A stretch of 64,000 nt of DNA. Source: Flagellimonas marinaquae. GTDB taxonomy: Bacteria; Bacteroidota; Bacteroidia; Flavobacteriales; Flavobacteriaceae. The stretch is taken from positions 193,501 through 257,500 of the forward strand of contig NZ_RZMZ01000004.1 of NCBI RefSeq assembly GCF_003992675.1. Direction: 5' to 3'. Shown here in pieces: positions 7,643-16,608 of the stretch. The translations under genes and the position numbers were made by a program. The stretch's first letter is position 1. Each line of letters opens with the position of its first letter. The notes under the pieces are model-generated. The model had not been told where the DNA came from. It searched no databases and saw only the letters and a program-made list of their open reading frames with translations.

Positions 7643-7921
7643 ATGAAAAAGTACGAGGTCTATAGAAATATCCGCAAGCAGGCCATGATCATGGGCTTGC
7701 CCATTTCCTTGTTTGCCCTGATGATGGTATCGGTCATCGGTTCCCTGCTGATCATCATCTTTTCCTTCAGTCTTGGTGTCATCGTAGCCCTGCTGTTGTT
7801 CAATGCCCTGTTGTTCGGGGCATTGGCGCAGTTGGCCAAAAACCCAAATGTATTTGCTATCCAAAAGGTCTTCCCCCAAACCATCAGCAATAAAAAACTA
7901 AGTCCGCTTTCCTATGGATAA
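7643..7921 (+). CDS. traF: Conjugative transfer protein TraF (DUF4133, VirB3-like)
   Basis: 92 residues with a short cytoplasmic N-terminus (KKYEVYRNIRKQAMIMGLP) and two adjacent membrane segments around residues 20-65, then a soluble tail. This matches the VirB3-like protein that partners the VirB4 ATPase at the inner membrane. Its stop overlaps the traG start by 8 bp, as expected for genes whose products interact. Confidence 0.75.
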   Translation: MKKYEVYRNIRKQAMIMGLPISLFALMMVSVIGSLLIIIFSFSLGVIVALLLFNALLFGALAQLAKNPNVFAIQKVFPQTISNKKLSPLSYG

Positions 7922-10328
7922 GATCAACCTAAATTTATATCATCCCATTCTTGATATCCAGGGGCATACCGTGTTTGCCTCCAACGGCAATGTAGTACTT
8001 TGTTACAAAGTGGATTTTCCCGAAGTGTATTCCCTTTCCGAGCCCGATTTTGAGGAACTACACAGTATGTGGTTCCAGGCTTTCAAATCCCTGCCCACTG
8101 GTACGGTCATCCATAAAAAGGACATATATCAAAAAGTGGGCTATGATGCTGGGCAATTACCCGATCGTACTTTTTTGGAAAAGGCCACCCATGATTATTT
8201 TAAGGGCAGGGAATACCTGAGCCATCAAAGCCATCTGTTCTTTGTGCTGCCCTTGGACAAGGCCCTGAACGCTTCCAAGTATGTGAATCCCTTTCGGAAA
8301 ACGGAAAAAGGCTATTATCGAAAATTGGATGCGCAGGTAGCGGAATTCATCACCGCGGTGAACGATGCCGTTTCCTATATCAACAACTGCCAAAGAGTGT
8401 CATTGGTGCCCATGCTACCCGCTGACATACTCACCCATACGAACGATTATTACAATGGTTTCAACCAAGATTTCGATACAGACATTTTATTGGGCAAAAA
8501 ACATATCGAGATCGGCGACCATTATTTTGATGCCATAGCCGTCAACAATGAAGGGTGTTTTGCCGGAACGGTCCAGAGCAGCAAGATCAATGAAAAATTC
8601 ACCTCGGATGACTTTAGCTTTCACCAAGGGTTTATCGATGGCCTGGGACTGGACCTTAACGAGAACCACATCATCAACCACATCCTCTATCTGGATGACA
8701 AACACAAGTGGTGTAAGCTACTGGACAAAAAAGTGGAGGAGCTCAGCAAAAGTTCCAATTTCGGTTCCCGGAACAAAGTGGTCCTCAAAAAGGTACAGCA
8801 AATCCTGGACCAGATCAATACCGATGACTCATCCCGTATTATCCGTGGCCATCTCAATATCATTTTTTGGCATCCGGAAACCGAACATGTAAAACGGATA
8901 GGCTCCAAAATCAAGGGGGAGTTCAAGGAATTGGACATGGTGCCCTATCATCCCAATGGCGAGGAACGCAAGCACTACTTTTTGAACTCGCATCCCTGCC
9001 ATGCCACCAACTTCTCCAACGAAGATCTGTATGTCACGGATCTCAAACATGCGCTGTGCCTGTACATCAACAACACGAGTTACAGATCCGATGATTCGGG
9101 GATCCTATTCAATGACCGCCAACACAACATCCCCGTCTTGAAGGATGTCTGGGACGAACGGAAAAAACGTATCAAGGCACGGAACTTTGCCATTTTCGCC
9201 CCAACGGGCGAGGGCAAATCCTTTCTTGCCAACAATATCCTTCGTCAATTCTTTGAGCAGGGCGTGCGTCTGGTCATTATCGATCTGGGGGGCTCTTATG
9301 CCAAATTTGCCAAGCTGTACGCGGATGACCACATCATCCTACGGTACGAGCAGGGCAAGAACCTGGGCATCAACCCTTTTTATGTTTCAGGGGAGGGCGA
9401 CCTGACCCCTGAAAGGCTGGAGGACCTGGCCGTATTCCTGTTGGAACTCTTGGCAGAGGGCAATACAGTGTCCAAGGGCAGGGAAGTGGCCATGAAAAAG
9501 GTGCTTCTCCATTACTACAAAACTGTGCGGGAACACCATTCCTTGGCGTCATTGTACCAGTTTGTGGACCATCATAAGGACAATCTAATCAAGGATCTCC
9601 ATATCAGGGAGGAGGATTTCAGTGTCTATGGGTTTCTGCATATCCTATCGGAGTATGTGGCGGGTGGCCTGTACAGCTTCCTGTTCCATGTCGGCGAGGA
9701 CCAGACCTATACCATCGAGGACAAGCGGATGATCGTCTTTGAACTGGACGAGGTGCGGGACAACAAGGAAATCCTGTCGGTAATGCTCAAGCTCATCAAG
9801 TCGGCCATCCAACGCACGATATGGCGTAACCGTTCCGAACGGGGCATCATCCTGTTCGATGAGTTTGCCAAGCAGCTGAAATTTGCGAACGTGCTGGAAA
9901 GTGTGGAGTTCTATTATCAGGCCATTAGAAAGCAGAACGGGGCCATTGGCATCATCCTACAGTCCATCAACCAATTGCCCAACAATTCCACTTCCGCGAG
10001 CATTTTGGAGAACACCCAGGTCATTTACAGTCTCCGTAACGAAAAGGGCTATGACGAACTGAAAAATAGGCTTAACCTGTCGTCCCATGACCTGAACCAG
10101 CTGCGATCCATCCGAAACAATCTGAGCGGGGATCGAAAGTATACCGAAATGTTCATCAAGATCGGGAAGGAGAGCAACATTTTCCGATTGGAAGTACCAC
10201 CAGAGGTCTTTGCGGCCTATCTGACGGATGGGACAGAGAGTACCCAGATACTGGAACTTTTCGAAAAGACGAACGATATGGAACAAGCCATCACCACATT
10301 CATTAACCATAAAGACAAAGCGACATGA
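7914..10328 (+). CDS. traG: Conjugation ATPase TraG (VirB4 family)
   Basis: 804 residues, the usual size. The N-terminal half is the TraG/VirB4 N-terminal domain. Walker A is APTGEGKSF with K435 and Walker B is GIILFDEF with D649 and E650; IILQSINQLPNN is the following conserved helix. The protein is the hexameric ATPase energising assembly of the type IV secretion channel on the cytoplasmic face. It is intact by length and motifs, so the channel could still be functional. It overlaps traF by 8 bp and traI by 4 bp. Confidence 0.92.
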   Translation: MDKINLNLYHPILDIQGHTVFASNGNVVLCYKVDFPEVYSLSEPDFEELHSMWFQAFKSLPTGTVIHKKDIYQKVGYDAGQLPDRTFLEKATHDYFKGREYLSHQSHLFFVLPLDKALNASKYVNPFRKTEKGYYRKLDAQVAEFITAVNDAVSYINNCQRVSLVPMLPADILTHTNDYYNGFNQDFDTDILLGKKHIEIGDHYFDAIAVNNEGCFAGTVQSSKINEKFTSDDFSFHQGFIDGLGLDLNENHIINHILYLDDKHKWCKLLDKKVEELSKSSNFGSRNKVVLKKVQQILDQINTDDSSRIIRGHLNIIFWHPETEHVKRIGSKIKGEFKELDMVPYHPNGEERKHYFLNSHPCHATNFSNEDLYVTDLKHALCLYINNTSYRSDDSGILFNDRQHNIPVLKDVWDERKKRIKARNFAIFAPTGEGKSFLANNILRQFFEQGVRLVIIDLGGSYAKFAKLYADDHIILRYEQGKNLGINPFYVSGEGDLTPERLEDLAVFLLELLAEGNTVSKGREVAMKKVLLHYYKTVREHHSLASLYQFVDHHKDNLIKDLHIREEDFSVYGFLHILSEYVAGGLYSFLFHVGEDQTYTIEDKRMIVFELDEVRDNKEILSVMLKLIKSAIQRTIWRNRSERGIILFDEFAKQLKFANVLESVEFYYQAIRKQNGAIGIILQSINQLPNNSTSASILENTQVIYSLRNEKGYDELKNRLNLSSHDLNQLRSIRNNLSGDRKYTEMFIKIGKESNIFRLEVPPEVFAAYLTDGTESTQILELFEKTNDMEQAITTFINHKDKAT

Positions 10329-10930
10329 AAACAATTAGGAAACCAACATTTAGGAAAAAGATCCTTACACTGGGATTTGCCTTAACCTTCACCTTATTAC
10401 TGCCGGCAGGCGCTGCCTGCCAGGGGATGCCGGTGTATGACAATACGAACTTCATCAGCATGACCAAATCGCTGGTGGAGTCGGCCAAACAGACCTCGGA
10501 ACTGTTGAAGACGGTGCAATTTCTAAAAGAGCAAAAGGATAATGTCGTCAAGGTCAGCAATACAATCAAACAATTGAAGGCCCTACAGGAGCTGACCAAG
10601 AACAATGAGATTTTGTTCAGGACCGTACAGCAAGATGTAAGGGATATTTTGAATTCTCCCTATATCAAAGCGGGGGAAGTAGAGCAGGTATCCCGCTCAT
10701 TTGAACAGATCATGGACACGGCCATAGACGACCTGGATTTTGTGAACCAGATCCTGTCCAGTGATTTTTTGAAAATGACCGATGCGGAACGCACGGCCAT
10801 TTTGATGGAAAAGAAAGTCCAGTCCCACGAAATGGTCGCCGAACTGGAGGTAAAGACCAGACGCTATAGGGAAATCATTTCCTTCAGGAAGATGCAGGAC
10901 AGGATCAATAATCGCGAAACACAATATTAG
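10325..10930 (+). CDS. traI: Conjugative transfer protein TraI (DUF4141, VirB5-like)
   Basis: 201 residues. A signal peptide (ILTLGFALTFTLLLPAGAAC) precedes a long, almost wholly helical coiled-coil body (SAKQTSELLKTVQFLKEQKD, VSNTIKQLKALQELTKNNE). This fits the periplasmic VirB5-like protein at the tip or base of the pilus. The C-A-A-C before Q could be a lipobox, so a lipoprotein is possible. The start overlaps the traG stop as ATGA. Confidence 0.75.
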   Translation: MKTIRKPTFRKKILTLGFALTFTLLLPAGAACQGMPVYDNTNFISMTKSLVESAKQTSELLKTVQFLKEQKDNVVKVSNTIKQLKALQELTKNNEILFRTVQQDVRDILNSPYIKAGEVEQVSRSFEQIMDTAIDDLDFVNQILSSDFLKMTDAERTAILMEKKVQSHEMVAELEVKTRRYREIISFRKMQDRINNRETQY

Positions 10931-10936
10931 GGAATT

Positions 10937-11767
10937 ATGTTCTTGGGAATAGGATTGGAATATGTGGATACAGTCTACCGGACCATCATGGACAGTGATT
11001 TTGCCCAGTATACCATTACGGGCATGAAGGCACTGGCCGTGCTGTTCTTTTTGGTCAACATTCTGAAGAAATACAACGAAGGCATCGCAGCTACCGATGG
11101 GCATACCTGGGGGCTGACACCCACGGAACTGGCCAAGAACTTTGCCGTCGTGATCTTGGTCATCTTCTCCACACAGGTGTTGGATGTCTTTGATGCTATT
11201 TTGGTGTCCATTGAGACCCAATACCGAGATACGGCCCCAGCGCTCCTCCCGTTACAGCTACAGGATGTGGATCTGGAACGGGATGTGGGCGCACTGGAGG
11301 CTGCCAAAAAGGCGTTGGCGCTGTTGTACGAGGCCTTGGTGACCCCTTTGTACGGGTTGAAGGTGCTGGCCTTTGTTATCGGGATTTTCCTATGGATGAT
11401 GGACCTGTTCATCTATCCGCTGTTCCTGGCGGAACGCTTTTTCCTGTTGGGCATTATGCGGGCCTTCTTTCCCTTGGTGATCAGCTTGGCCGTGTTTGAA
11501 AAGTTCAGGGGACTGGCCTATAACTTCTTTAAGCTCTATACCGGGGTATATATGTTGGTACCGGCCTTCTTTTTGGTCAATGTCTTTGTCAATGCCCTGT
11601 ACACGGAGATCAATACAAGCTTTTGGAACAACCTGTTCGGGACGGACTGGGGCAGTGAATTTTTTGCACCACTGATCGAACTGGCTTCCATTGGGTTTAT
11701 CGTGCTGTTGAAGTTCAAACTGTACCGCAAAGCCACCTCCTTTACCTTCAAGCTCTTTGGTGGCTAA
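10937..11767 (+). CDS. traJ: Conjugative transfer protein TraJ (VirB6/TrbL-like polytopic membrane protein)
   Basis: 276 residues with about six hydrophobic segments, for example MKALAVLFFLVNIL, NFAVVILVIFSTQVLDVFDA, LKVLAFVIGIFLWMMDLF, FFPLVISLAVFEKF, YMLVPAFFLVNVFV and LASIGFIVLLKFKLY. This is the VirB6-like inner-membrane channel protein of Bacteroidota conjugative elements. It lies 6 bp after traI in the same operon. No frameshift or internal stop is visible. Confidence 0.8.
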   Translation: MFLGIGLEYVDTVYRTIMDSDFAQYTITGMKALAVLFFLVNILKKYNEGIAATDGHTWGLTPTELAKNFAVVILVIFSTQVLDVFDAILVSIETQYRDTAPALLPLQLQDVDLERDVGALEAAKKALALLYEALVTPLYGLKVLAFVIGIFLWMMDLFIYPLFLAERFFLLGIMRAFFPLVISLAVFEKFRGLAYNFFKLYTGVYMLVPAFFLVNVFVNALYTEINTSFWNNLFGTDWGSEFFAPLIELASIGFIVLLKFKLYRKATSFTFKLFGG

Positions 11768-11813
11768 GACACATTTATAAATGTCCAATGCACATTAAAA
11801 AATTTAATAAAGA

Positions 11814-12440
11814 ATGAAAGCACCCTTTAAAAACATATACAATATCCTAAAGCTCAACCGCTTTATCGTGCTGGTCACGGTCATCGGGGCCGTACTGACC
11901 TGTATGGTCTCGGTGCTGATGGTCATAGGGCTCCACAGGGAAAGTATGGACAATGCCTTTGTGGTCAACGGGGATGGAAGCGTAATCCCATTAAAAATGG
12001 TCTCCCAATTGGAAAACCTCGAAGTGGAGGCCAAGGCGCATCTGGAACTGTTCCACCGCTATTTCTATGGAATCGATGCCAGTAACTATGAGAGCAACTT
12101 AGAGAAAGCCCTTTGGTTGGGCAATTCTTCGGTGGACGCCCTCTACCGGCAGAAAAAAGCGGAAGGGGTCTATAACCGTTTGCTGCAATATTCCCTGGTA
12201 CAGAAAGTACGGAGCATTGCATCCAAGATGGACCTGCAATCGGAACCCTATAGGTTTGAGACCGTCACCGTATTTGAGATCAACCGGGGGTCGGTCACCG
12301 ATACCTATGAGCTGACCACCACGGGGAACCTGATCCATGTGGACCGGAACTTTCCGAACAATACCCATGGTCTGTTGATCACCAACTTTTTTGAAAACAC
12401 TTTAAAAAGAATTGAAAATTATGAAAGTAGAGAAAAATAA
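11814..12440 (+). CDS. traK: Conjugative transfer protein TraK (VirB8-like)
   Basis: 208 residues: a short cytoplasmic N-terminus, one membrane segment (FIVLVTVIGAVLTCMVSVLM), then a periplasmic domain with FHRYFYGIDASNYESNLEKALWLG, a conserved stretch of TraK/VirB8-like assembly factors. The family nucleates the inner-membrane complex of the secretion channel. It overlaps traM by about 20 bp. Confidence 0.85.
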   Translation: MKAPFKNIYNILKLNRFIVLVTVIGAVLTCMVSVLMVIGLHRESMDNAFVVNGDGSVIPLKMVSQLENLEVEAKAHLELFHRYFYGIDASNYESNLEKALWLGNSSVDALYRQKKAEGVYNRLLQYSLVQKVRSIASKMDLQSEPYRFETVTVFEINRGSVTDTYELTTTGNLIHVDRNFPNNTHGLLITNFFENTLKRIENYESREK

Positions 12441-13368
12441 AATCGTTTTCGTGGCAGTCATTCTTTGCGTGGTCCTGTTGATTGTGGGCTATGCGATGAT
12501 GGCACTGGGTGAAGGGGAAGACCCTGTAATTGACAACAACCAGATTCCCGTACCGGAACTGGGGGAGGAGCAGGAGCAGTACAAAACCAAACTGGAGGCC
12601 TTGGATGCCATCAAGGAAGAACGGCAGACCAACGCCCCGAGCATTTATGACGAGAGCCTGTTGGATTCCACAGGGGTCTATGACCCGGACCTGATGGAAA
12701 AGAAAAGGATACGGATTATTGACAGTATCTACAACGAAGGGCGCATTGATTATGCGGAAGGGACATACCGGAAACCCAAGACTGGGAAAGTGGCATTGGG
12801 CAATACCAAATCGGATTCCATCACCACCACAAAAGAAATTGAGACCAAAGATCCATCCATAGAGGTCAAGGAATTGGGGTTGGAACACCAATTGTTCTTC
12901 GCCTCAAATCCCATGGAACGGCCCATGGAGGTGACCAGAACCACGGATTCCCAGATCTTGGTCAGGGTGGATGGCACCCAAACGGTAAGGCAGTATTTCC
13001 GGTTACGGATGCGGCTCTTGGCAGATGCTGTCATCAATGGCACTGTAATTCCAAGAAATACGGCCATTTACGGATTTGTGAGCTTTAAGCCCAACAGGGT
13101 GCTGATCGCCATTGACCATATTGGCCACAGTCCCGTTACCTTGGCCGCTTATGATTTTGAAGATGGAGGTGAGGGAATTTATGTGGTGAACAGTTTTCGG
13201 GCGGAGGCCGGAAGGGAAGTGGTGGGGGATGCCATTGATGGTATCAATATCGGTGGGGTACCACAGGTCAGGGGCATCAAGGCACTCTTCCAAAGGGACA
13301 ACCGTCTGGTCAAGGTGACCATAATGGATAATTATCGACTCATTTTAAAAGTCCCAAAGGGACAGTAA
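12421..13368 (+). CDS. traM: Conjugative transfer protein TraM (VirB10-like)
   Basis: 315 residues from the ATG at 12421. A TTG 9 bp upstream is also in frame but less likely. One membrane segment (FVAVILCVVLLIVGYAMM) is followed by a proline- and acid-rich linker and a C-terminal domain with AVINGTVIPRNTAIYGFVSF and EVVGDAIDGINIGGV, the conserved core of TraM. VirB10-like proteins span the periplasm and link inner and outer membrane parts of the channel. Overlap with traK supports coupled translation. Confidence 0.85.
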   Translation: MKVEKNKIVFVAVILCVVLLIVGYAMMALGEGEDPVIDNNQIPVPELGEEQEQYKTKLEALDAIKEERQTNAPSIYDESLLDSTGVYDPDLMEKKRIRIIDSIYNEGRIDYAEGTYRKPKTGKVALGNTKSDSITTTKEIETKDPSIEVKELGLEHQLFFASNPMERPMEVTRTTDSQILVRVDGTQTVRQYFRLRMRLLADAVINGTVIPRNTAIYGFVSFKPNRVLIAIDHIGHSPVTLAAYDFEDGGEGIYVVNSFRAEAGREVVGDAIDGINIGGVPQVRGIKALFQRDNRLVKVTIMDNYRLILKVPKGQ

Positions 13369-13378
13369 AACCTATCTT

Positions 13379-14179
13379 ATGAAAATACGTATTCTTATAC
13401 CGTTATTGGCATTGGCCAATCTATTGAACGCACAGGAAGTGTTGGACACCATCTACGCCAACGGGCATAAAAACGTGGCCCTGTTCTTTTCGGAACCCAT
13501 CCGTCAGGGCATTGTGGGAGCGCCAAATTTTGTGTTTAGCTATAACCGGGAAAAGGAGCAGCACTTTGGTTTGGTACAGGCCAAGCCGGGCGAGGAAAGC
13601 AACCTATTGGTGTTGACCAAGGATGGACGGGTATATTCCTATATCCTCAAATACCGGAAACAACTCAGCAGGTTGAACCATTTTGTTACCGGTTCTGAGA
13701 GTATTGGCACTGAAAGACCGATTACAATTCGCAAAGAAGAACAAGAGGACGAAGAACTGGACAGTATTGCCAAGCGAAGGGAATACTTTGAGCGCTTTTG
13801 TAATTATCTTTTAAAGGCCAAGAACGAAAGGTTGGCCACCAAGAGAAAAGGGCGCATTAAACTTCAGTTACAGAAAATGGCCTACAATGGAAATGAGACG
13901 TACTTGGTCATGCAAGTGTCCAATAATTCGAACATTGATTTTGAGGTGGACTATCTAAAAGTCTATAGCGTTACCGGGAACAAAAAGAAGAAGGCATCCC
14001 ACCAAAGACTGGAAAGGTTGCCAATACACCGATACCAAATGCCCTCTTTGGTCAAGAAGGGTGAATCCAAAAGGTTCGTGTACGTATTGCCCAAGTTCGT
14101 ATTGGCCAAGGGAGAGTATTCAGAAATGGAACTACATGAAGGGAAAGGGAGCAGAAAAGTTTTGCTCAGGGATCCGTAA
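13379..14179 (+). CDS. traN: Conjugative transfer protein TraN (DUF4138, VirB9-like)
   Basis: 266 residues. A signal peptide (IRILIPLLALANLLNAQ) and the opening EVLDTIYANGHKNVALFFSE are typical of TraN. The C-terminal part (NETYLVMQVSNNSNIDFEVD, YVLPKFVLAKGEYSEMELHE) is the outer-membrane-complex beta domain. It is the last tra gene here. TraO, TraP and TraQ, which usually follow, are missing; the stop overlaps a 28-codon frame and then A+T-rich DNA begins. Confidence 0.85.
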   Translation: MKIRILIPLLALANLLNAQEVLDTIYANGHKNVALFFSEPIRQGIVGAPNFVFSYNREKEQHFGLVQAKPGEESNLLVLTKDGRVYSYILKYRKQLSRLNHFVTGSESIGTERPITIRKEEQEDEELDSIAKRREYFERFCNYLLKAKNERLATKRKGRIKLQLQKMAYNGNETYLVMQVSNNSNIDFEVDYLKVYSVTGNKKKKASHQRLERLPIHRYQMPSLVKKGESKRFVYVLPKFVLAKGEYSEMELHEGKGSRKVLLRDP

Positions 14180-14265
14180 TGCCCCCCATTCTTGACATCG
14201 CTCCGGTTATTTATGACATTTGGGCAATCACGGCCTTGAATCCACACCATTGGGAATTTTTATAA
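14179..14265 (+). other. 28-codon reading frame overlapping the traN stop (TAATG)
   Basis: An ATG overlaps the traN stop and opens a 28-residue frame (MPPILDIAPVIYDIWAITAL then NPHHWEFL). The overlap is what one expects for a coupled next gene of the operon, but the product resembles nothing I know and is very short. It may be the truncated start of a lost downstream gene or chance. The following 230 bp hold no other frame I would call. Confidence 0.2.
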
Positions 14266-14492
14266 TTCACAAAACCATGAACTAAACCTTGGGATAATGA
14301 GAACCACTAAAAACGGTAAAATAAAACCAATCCAATATTTTACTGTAGAGGACCGGGGTCAGTGTCTTATTGGTGTTCTTTGCTATGCTCATTTTTTCTG
14401 TCGAAGATTACAGATGACACCGTTTTTTGCACGTTAAAATCAAGCATATTGGATGTGGATTTCTGTTTTAATTGGCTCCCCCTGTATTTTTA

Positions 14493-14579
14493 ACATAAAA
14501 ACATAATATTTATACGTCATAAATATATAATTTTAGCACATCACAAATATATAATAACAAAACAGCATAGAAATATAAT
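14493..14579 (+). repeat. Four direct repeats at exact 24-bp spacing upstream of the Fic gene
   Basis: Fifteen-base units start at 14493, 14517, 14541 and 14565: ACATAAAAACATAAT, TCATAAATATATAAT, TCACAAATATATAAT and GCATAGAAATATAAT. The consensus is TCATAAATATATAAT and the spacer is always 9 bp. The array ends 28 bp before the AbiEi-Fic start and overlaps the likely promoter. Repeated sites with constant phase suggest cooperative binding, probably autoregulation by the winged-helix N-terminus of the adjacent protein. Confidence 0.65.
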
Positions 14580-14607
14580 GTTTGCCCAATAAGATTGGTA
14601 CAGAAAA

Positions 14608-16155
14608 ATGGCAACACCTCAAGAAAAATTGGCCAAGGCCCTTGAAGCTTTAAAAACATTGCAAGATCAAGGTATCACCGCAATCAAAACTTCTGAACTC
14701 AGTCGTGTCCATCGGGAACGGTTGAGCGGGAATGGCTTTATTCGACAGATCATACAAGGTTGGTACATTATCGTACCTCCCGATGAACAACAGGGGGACA
14801 GTACCTCATGGTATGCCAATTATTGGAGTTTCTGTGCCCGGTACCTGGCCGAACGATATGGGGATTCCTATTGTATTTCAGCGGAACAATCCCTATTGCT
14901 TCATGCCGGCAACCAAACTGTTCCCAAACAATTGATCATCCGTGCGATCAATGGCACGAATTCCAACACGGAACTGCTGCATGGCACCTCAATGTTCACC
15001 ATGAAATCCACATTGCCGGCAAAAGCGGAGATTATGGTATGGGAAGGTATCAGAATGTTGACTTTGGCCTCGGCCCTGGTAAATTGTTCACCGGGGATGT
15101 TTAAAGGAAACACCACGGATGTGCGCACCATATTGGCCATGGTACCGGATGCCTCGGAAATACTTGGTTTATTGTTGGACGGGGGACATTCCACCATTGC
15201 CGGGAGATTGGCAGGAGCTTTTAGAAATATTGGACGTGATGCATTAGCGGATGAAATCGTCAAGACAATGCATAAGGCCGGTTACGATGTTCGAGAAAAC
15301 GATCCATTTGGGGATAAACCCCCGGTTGCCCTCTCCATAAGGGATAAATCGCCCTATGTGAACAGGATTCGTTTACTGTGGCACAAAATGCGCAATGGGG
15401 TGATTTCACATTTTCCGGATGCCCCTGGCATTCCACAAGATCATGATAAATATATGAAGGAAGTTGAGGATATGTACGTAACCGATGCATATCATTCCTT
15501 ATCCATAGAACGCTATAGGGTTACCGTGGAACTGATTGAACGGGTAAGGAGCGGCGAATGGGACCCCAAAGATAATGAGGCGGACAAAAGGCAACGCGAT
15601 GCCATGGCGGCCCGTGGATATTGGTTGGCTTCCCAGCGCGTGCGTGAAAGTATCAAAAGTATTCTACAAGGGGAGAATTCTGGAAAAGTGGTGGACAATG
15701 ACCATGGAGATTGGTACCGGGAACTTTTTGCGCCCAGCGTGACCTCGGGTATCCTAAAAGCCTCCGACCTGGCAGGATATCGAAATGATCAGGTATATAT
15801 AGGAGGGTCGATGCACGTTCCTTTGAACAAGGATGCAATACGGGATGCCATGCCCGAATTGTTCGAACTGTTGCAGAAAGAAGAAAATGCAGCGGTAAGG
15901 GCCGTATTGGGGCACTTTATATTTGTGTTCATTCACCCATATATGGACGGCAATGGACGAATGGGGCGATTTCTGATGAATGTAATGTTGGCCTCAGGCG
16001 GCTACCCTTGGACCGTAATACCGGTGGAAGAACGTCAAACATATATGAAAGCTTTGGAATCGGCCAGTGTGAAAGAGGATATCGGACCATTTGCAAAGTT
16101 CATGGGATGGCTGGTCGATGAAGGCTTGAAAGGTACACCTGTAGCAAAAGTCTGA
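14608..16155 (+). CDS. Fic-domain AMP-transferase fused to an AbiEi-like winged-helix N-terminus
   Basis: 515 residues. Residues 1-200 resemble AbiEi-type antitoxin/transcription regulator proteins: an HTH-like start (ITAIKTSELSRVHRERLSGN, then IIQGWYII) and a body domain. Residues about 270-510 form a Fic domain with the full active site HPYMDGNGRMGR (H443 to R454). An inhibitory helix of class II type is present as S297-LSI-E301, except that the usual Gly/Asn after Glu is Arg302. Fic enzymes transfer AMP or another nucleotide group to proteins. A regulator and toxin-type enzyme in one chain, behind four phased repeats at the edge of a conjugative element, suggests an addiction or defence module. 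Confidence 0.85.
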   Translation: MATPQEKLAKALEALKTLQDQGITAIKTSELSRVHRERLSGNGFIRQIIQGWYIIVPPDEQQGDSTSWYANYWSFCARYLAERYGDSYCISAEQSLLLHAGNQTVPKQLIIRAINGTNSNTELLHGTSMFTMKSTLPAKAEIMVWEGIRMLTLASALVNCSPGMFKGNTTDVRTILAMVPDASEILGLLLDGGHSTIAGRLAGAFRNIGRDALADEIVKTMHKAGYDVRENDPFGDKPPVALSIRDKSPYVNRIRLLWHKMRNGVISHFPDAPGIPQDHDKYMKEVEDMYVTDAYHSLSIERYRVTVELIERVRSGEWDPKDNEADKRQRDAMAARGYWLASQRVRESIKSILQGENSGKVVDNDHGDWYRELFAPSVTSGILKASDLAGYRNDQVYIGGSMHVPLNKDAIRDAMPELFELLQKEENAAVRAVLGHFIFVFIHPYMDGNGRMGRFLMNVMLASGGYPWTVIPVEERQTYMKALESASVKEDIGPFAKFMGWLVDEGLKGTPVAKV

Positions 16156-16167
16156 TGGTTGTGACCT

Positions 16168-16276
16168 GGAGTTGCTACCTTTAATTCGGAACTATAATAT
16201 CGTTTTTTCATGTTTCTAAAATATTTATTTGGTAACACAGTCTTAAACTTTCTGTCCGAATAAAGGTAGCAACTCC
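16168..16276. repeat. Inverted repeat of 22-23 bp bounding a 109-bp segment (MITE-like)
   Basis: Left arm 16168-16190 begins GGAGTTGCTACCTTTA; right arm 16255-16276 is its reverse complement except for one extra A in the left arm. The 64-bp interior is A+T-rich and non-coding. Either it is a small non-autonomous element or the long stem is a terminator-like structure after the Fic gene. The right arm abuts a Crp/Fnr gene fragment directly, which favours an insertion or deletion junction. Confidence 0.5.
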
Positions 16277-16469
16277 AAAGATTCTTGAGTATAGTTTTAT
16301 GAACAATCAGAAACGGATCTATAGCTACCTAGGGTATTCAGCCTTGGAAAAAATAAAGCTTCTTATGAAGATGCATCCAGATTTTTTACTTCGCGTTTCC
16401 AATAAATTGGTCGCATCCTACTTGGGAATATCACCATATACCCTCTGCAGGTTGAAGTCAAGGCTCTGA
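16277..16469 (+). pseudogene. C-terminal remnant of a Crp/Fnr-family regulator
   Basis: The frame from the right arm of the inverted repeat reads ILEYSFMNNQKRI, continues to SNKLVASYLGISPYTLCRL and stops at 16467-16469. That is the usual HTH end of Bacteroidota Crp/Fnr proteins (SNK-ASYLGIS--LSRLK pattern). Only about 62 of the expected 190-200 residues remain and the cyclic-nucleotide-binding domain is absent. A 56-residue product from the ATG at 16299 is possible but would lack the sensor. The truncation point coincides with the repeat arm. Confidence 0.7.
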
Positions 16470-16608
16470 AATGTTGCCATGGAGCATTGTTTTCCACTAA
16501 ATTTAAGTCGTTCTTTATCCTTATGTAAAAGGGATGGGATTTTCAACGGAAACCATCCATCTATAGATCAAGTAGAATAGCTTATCAAAACCTTAACCAA
16601 ATATGGAA

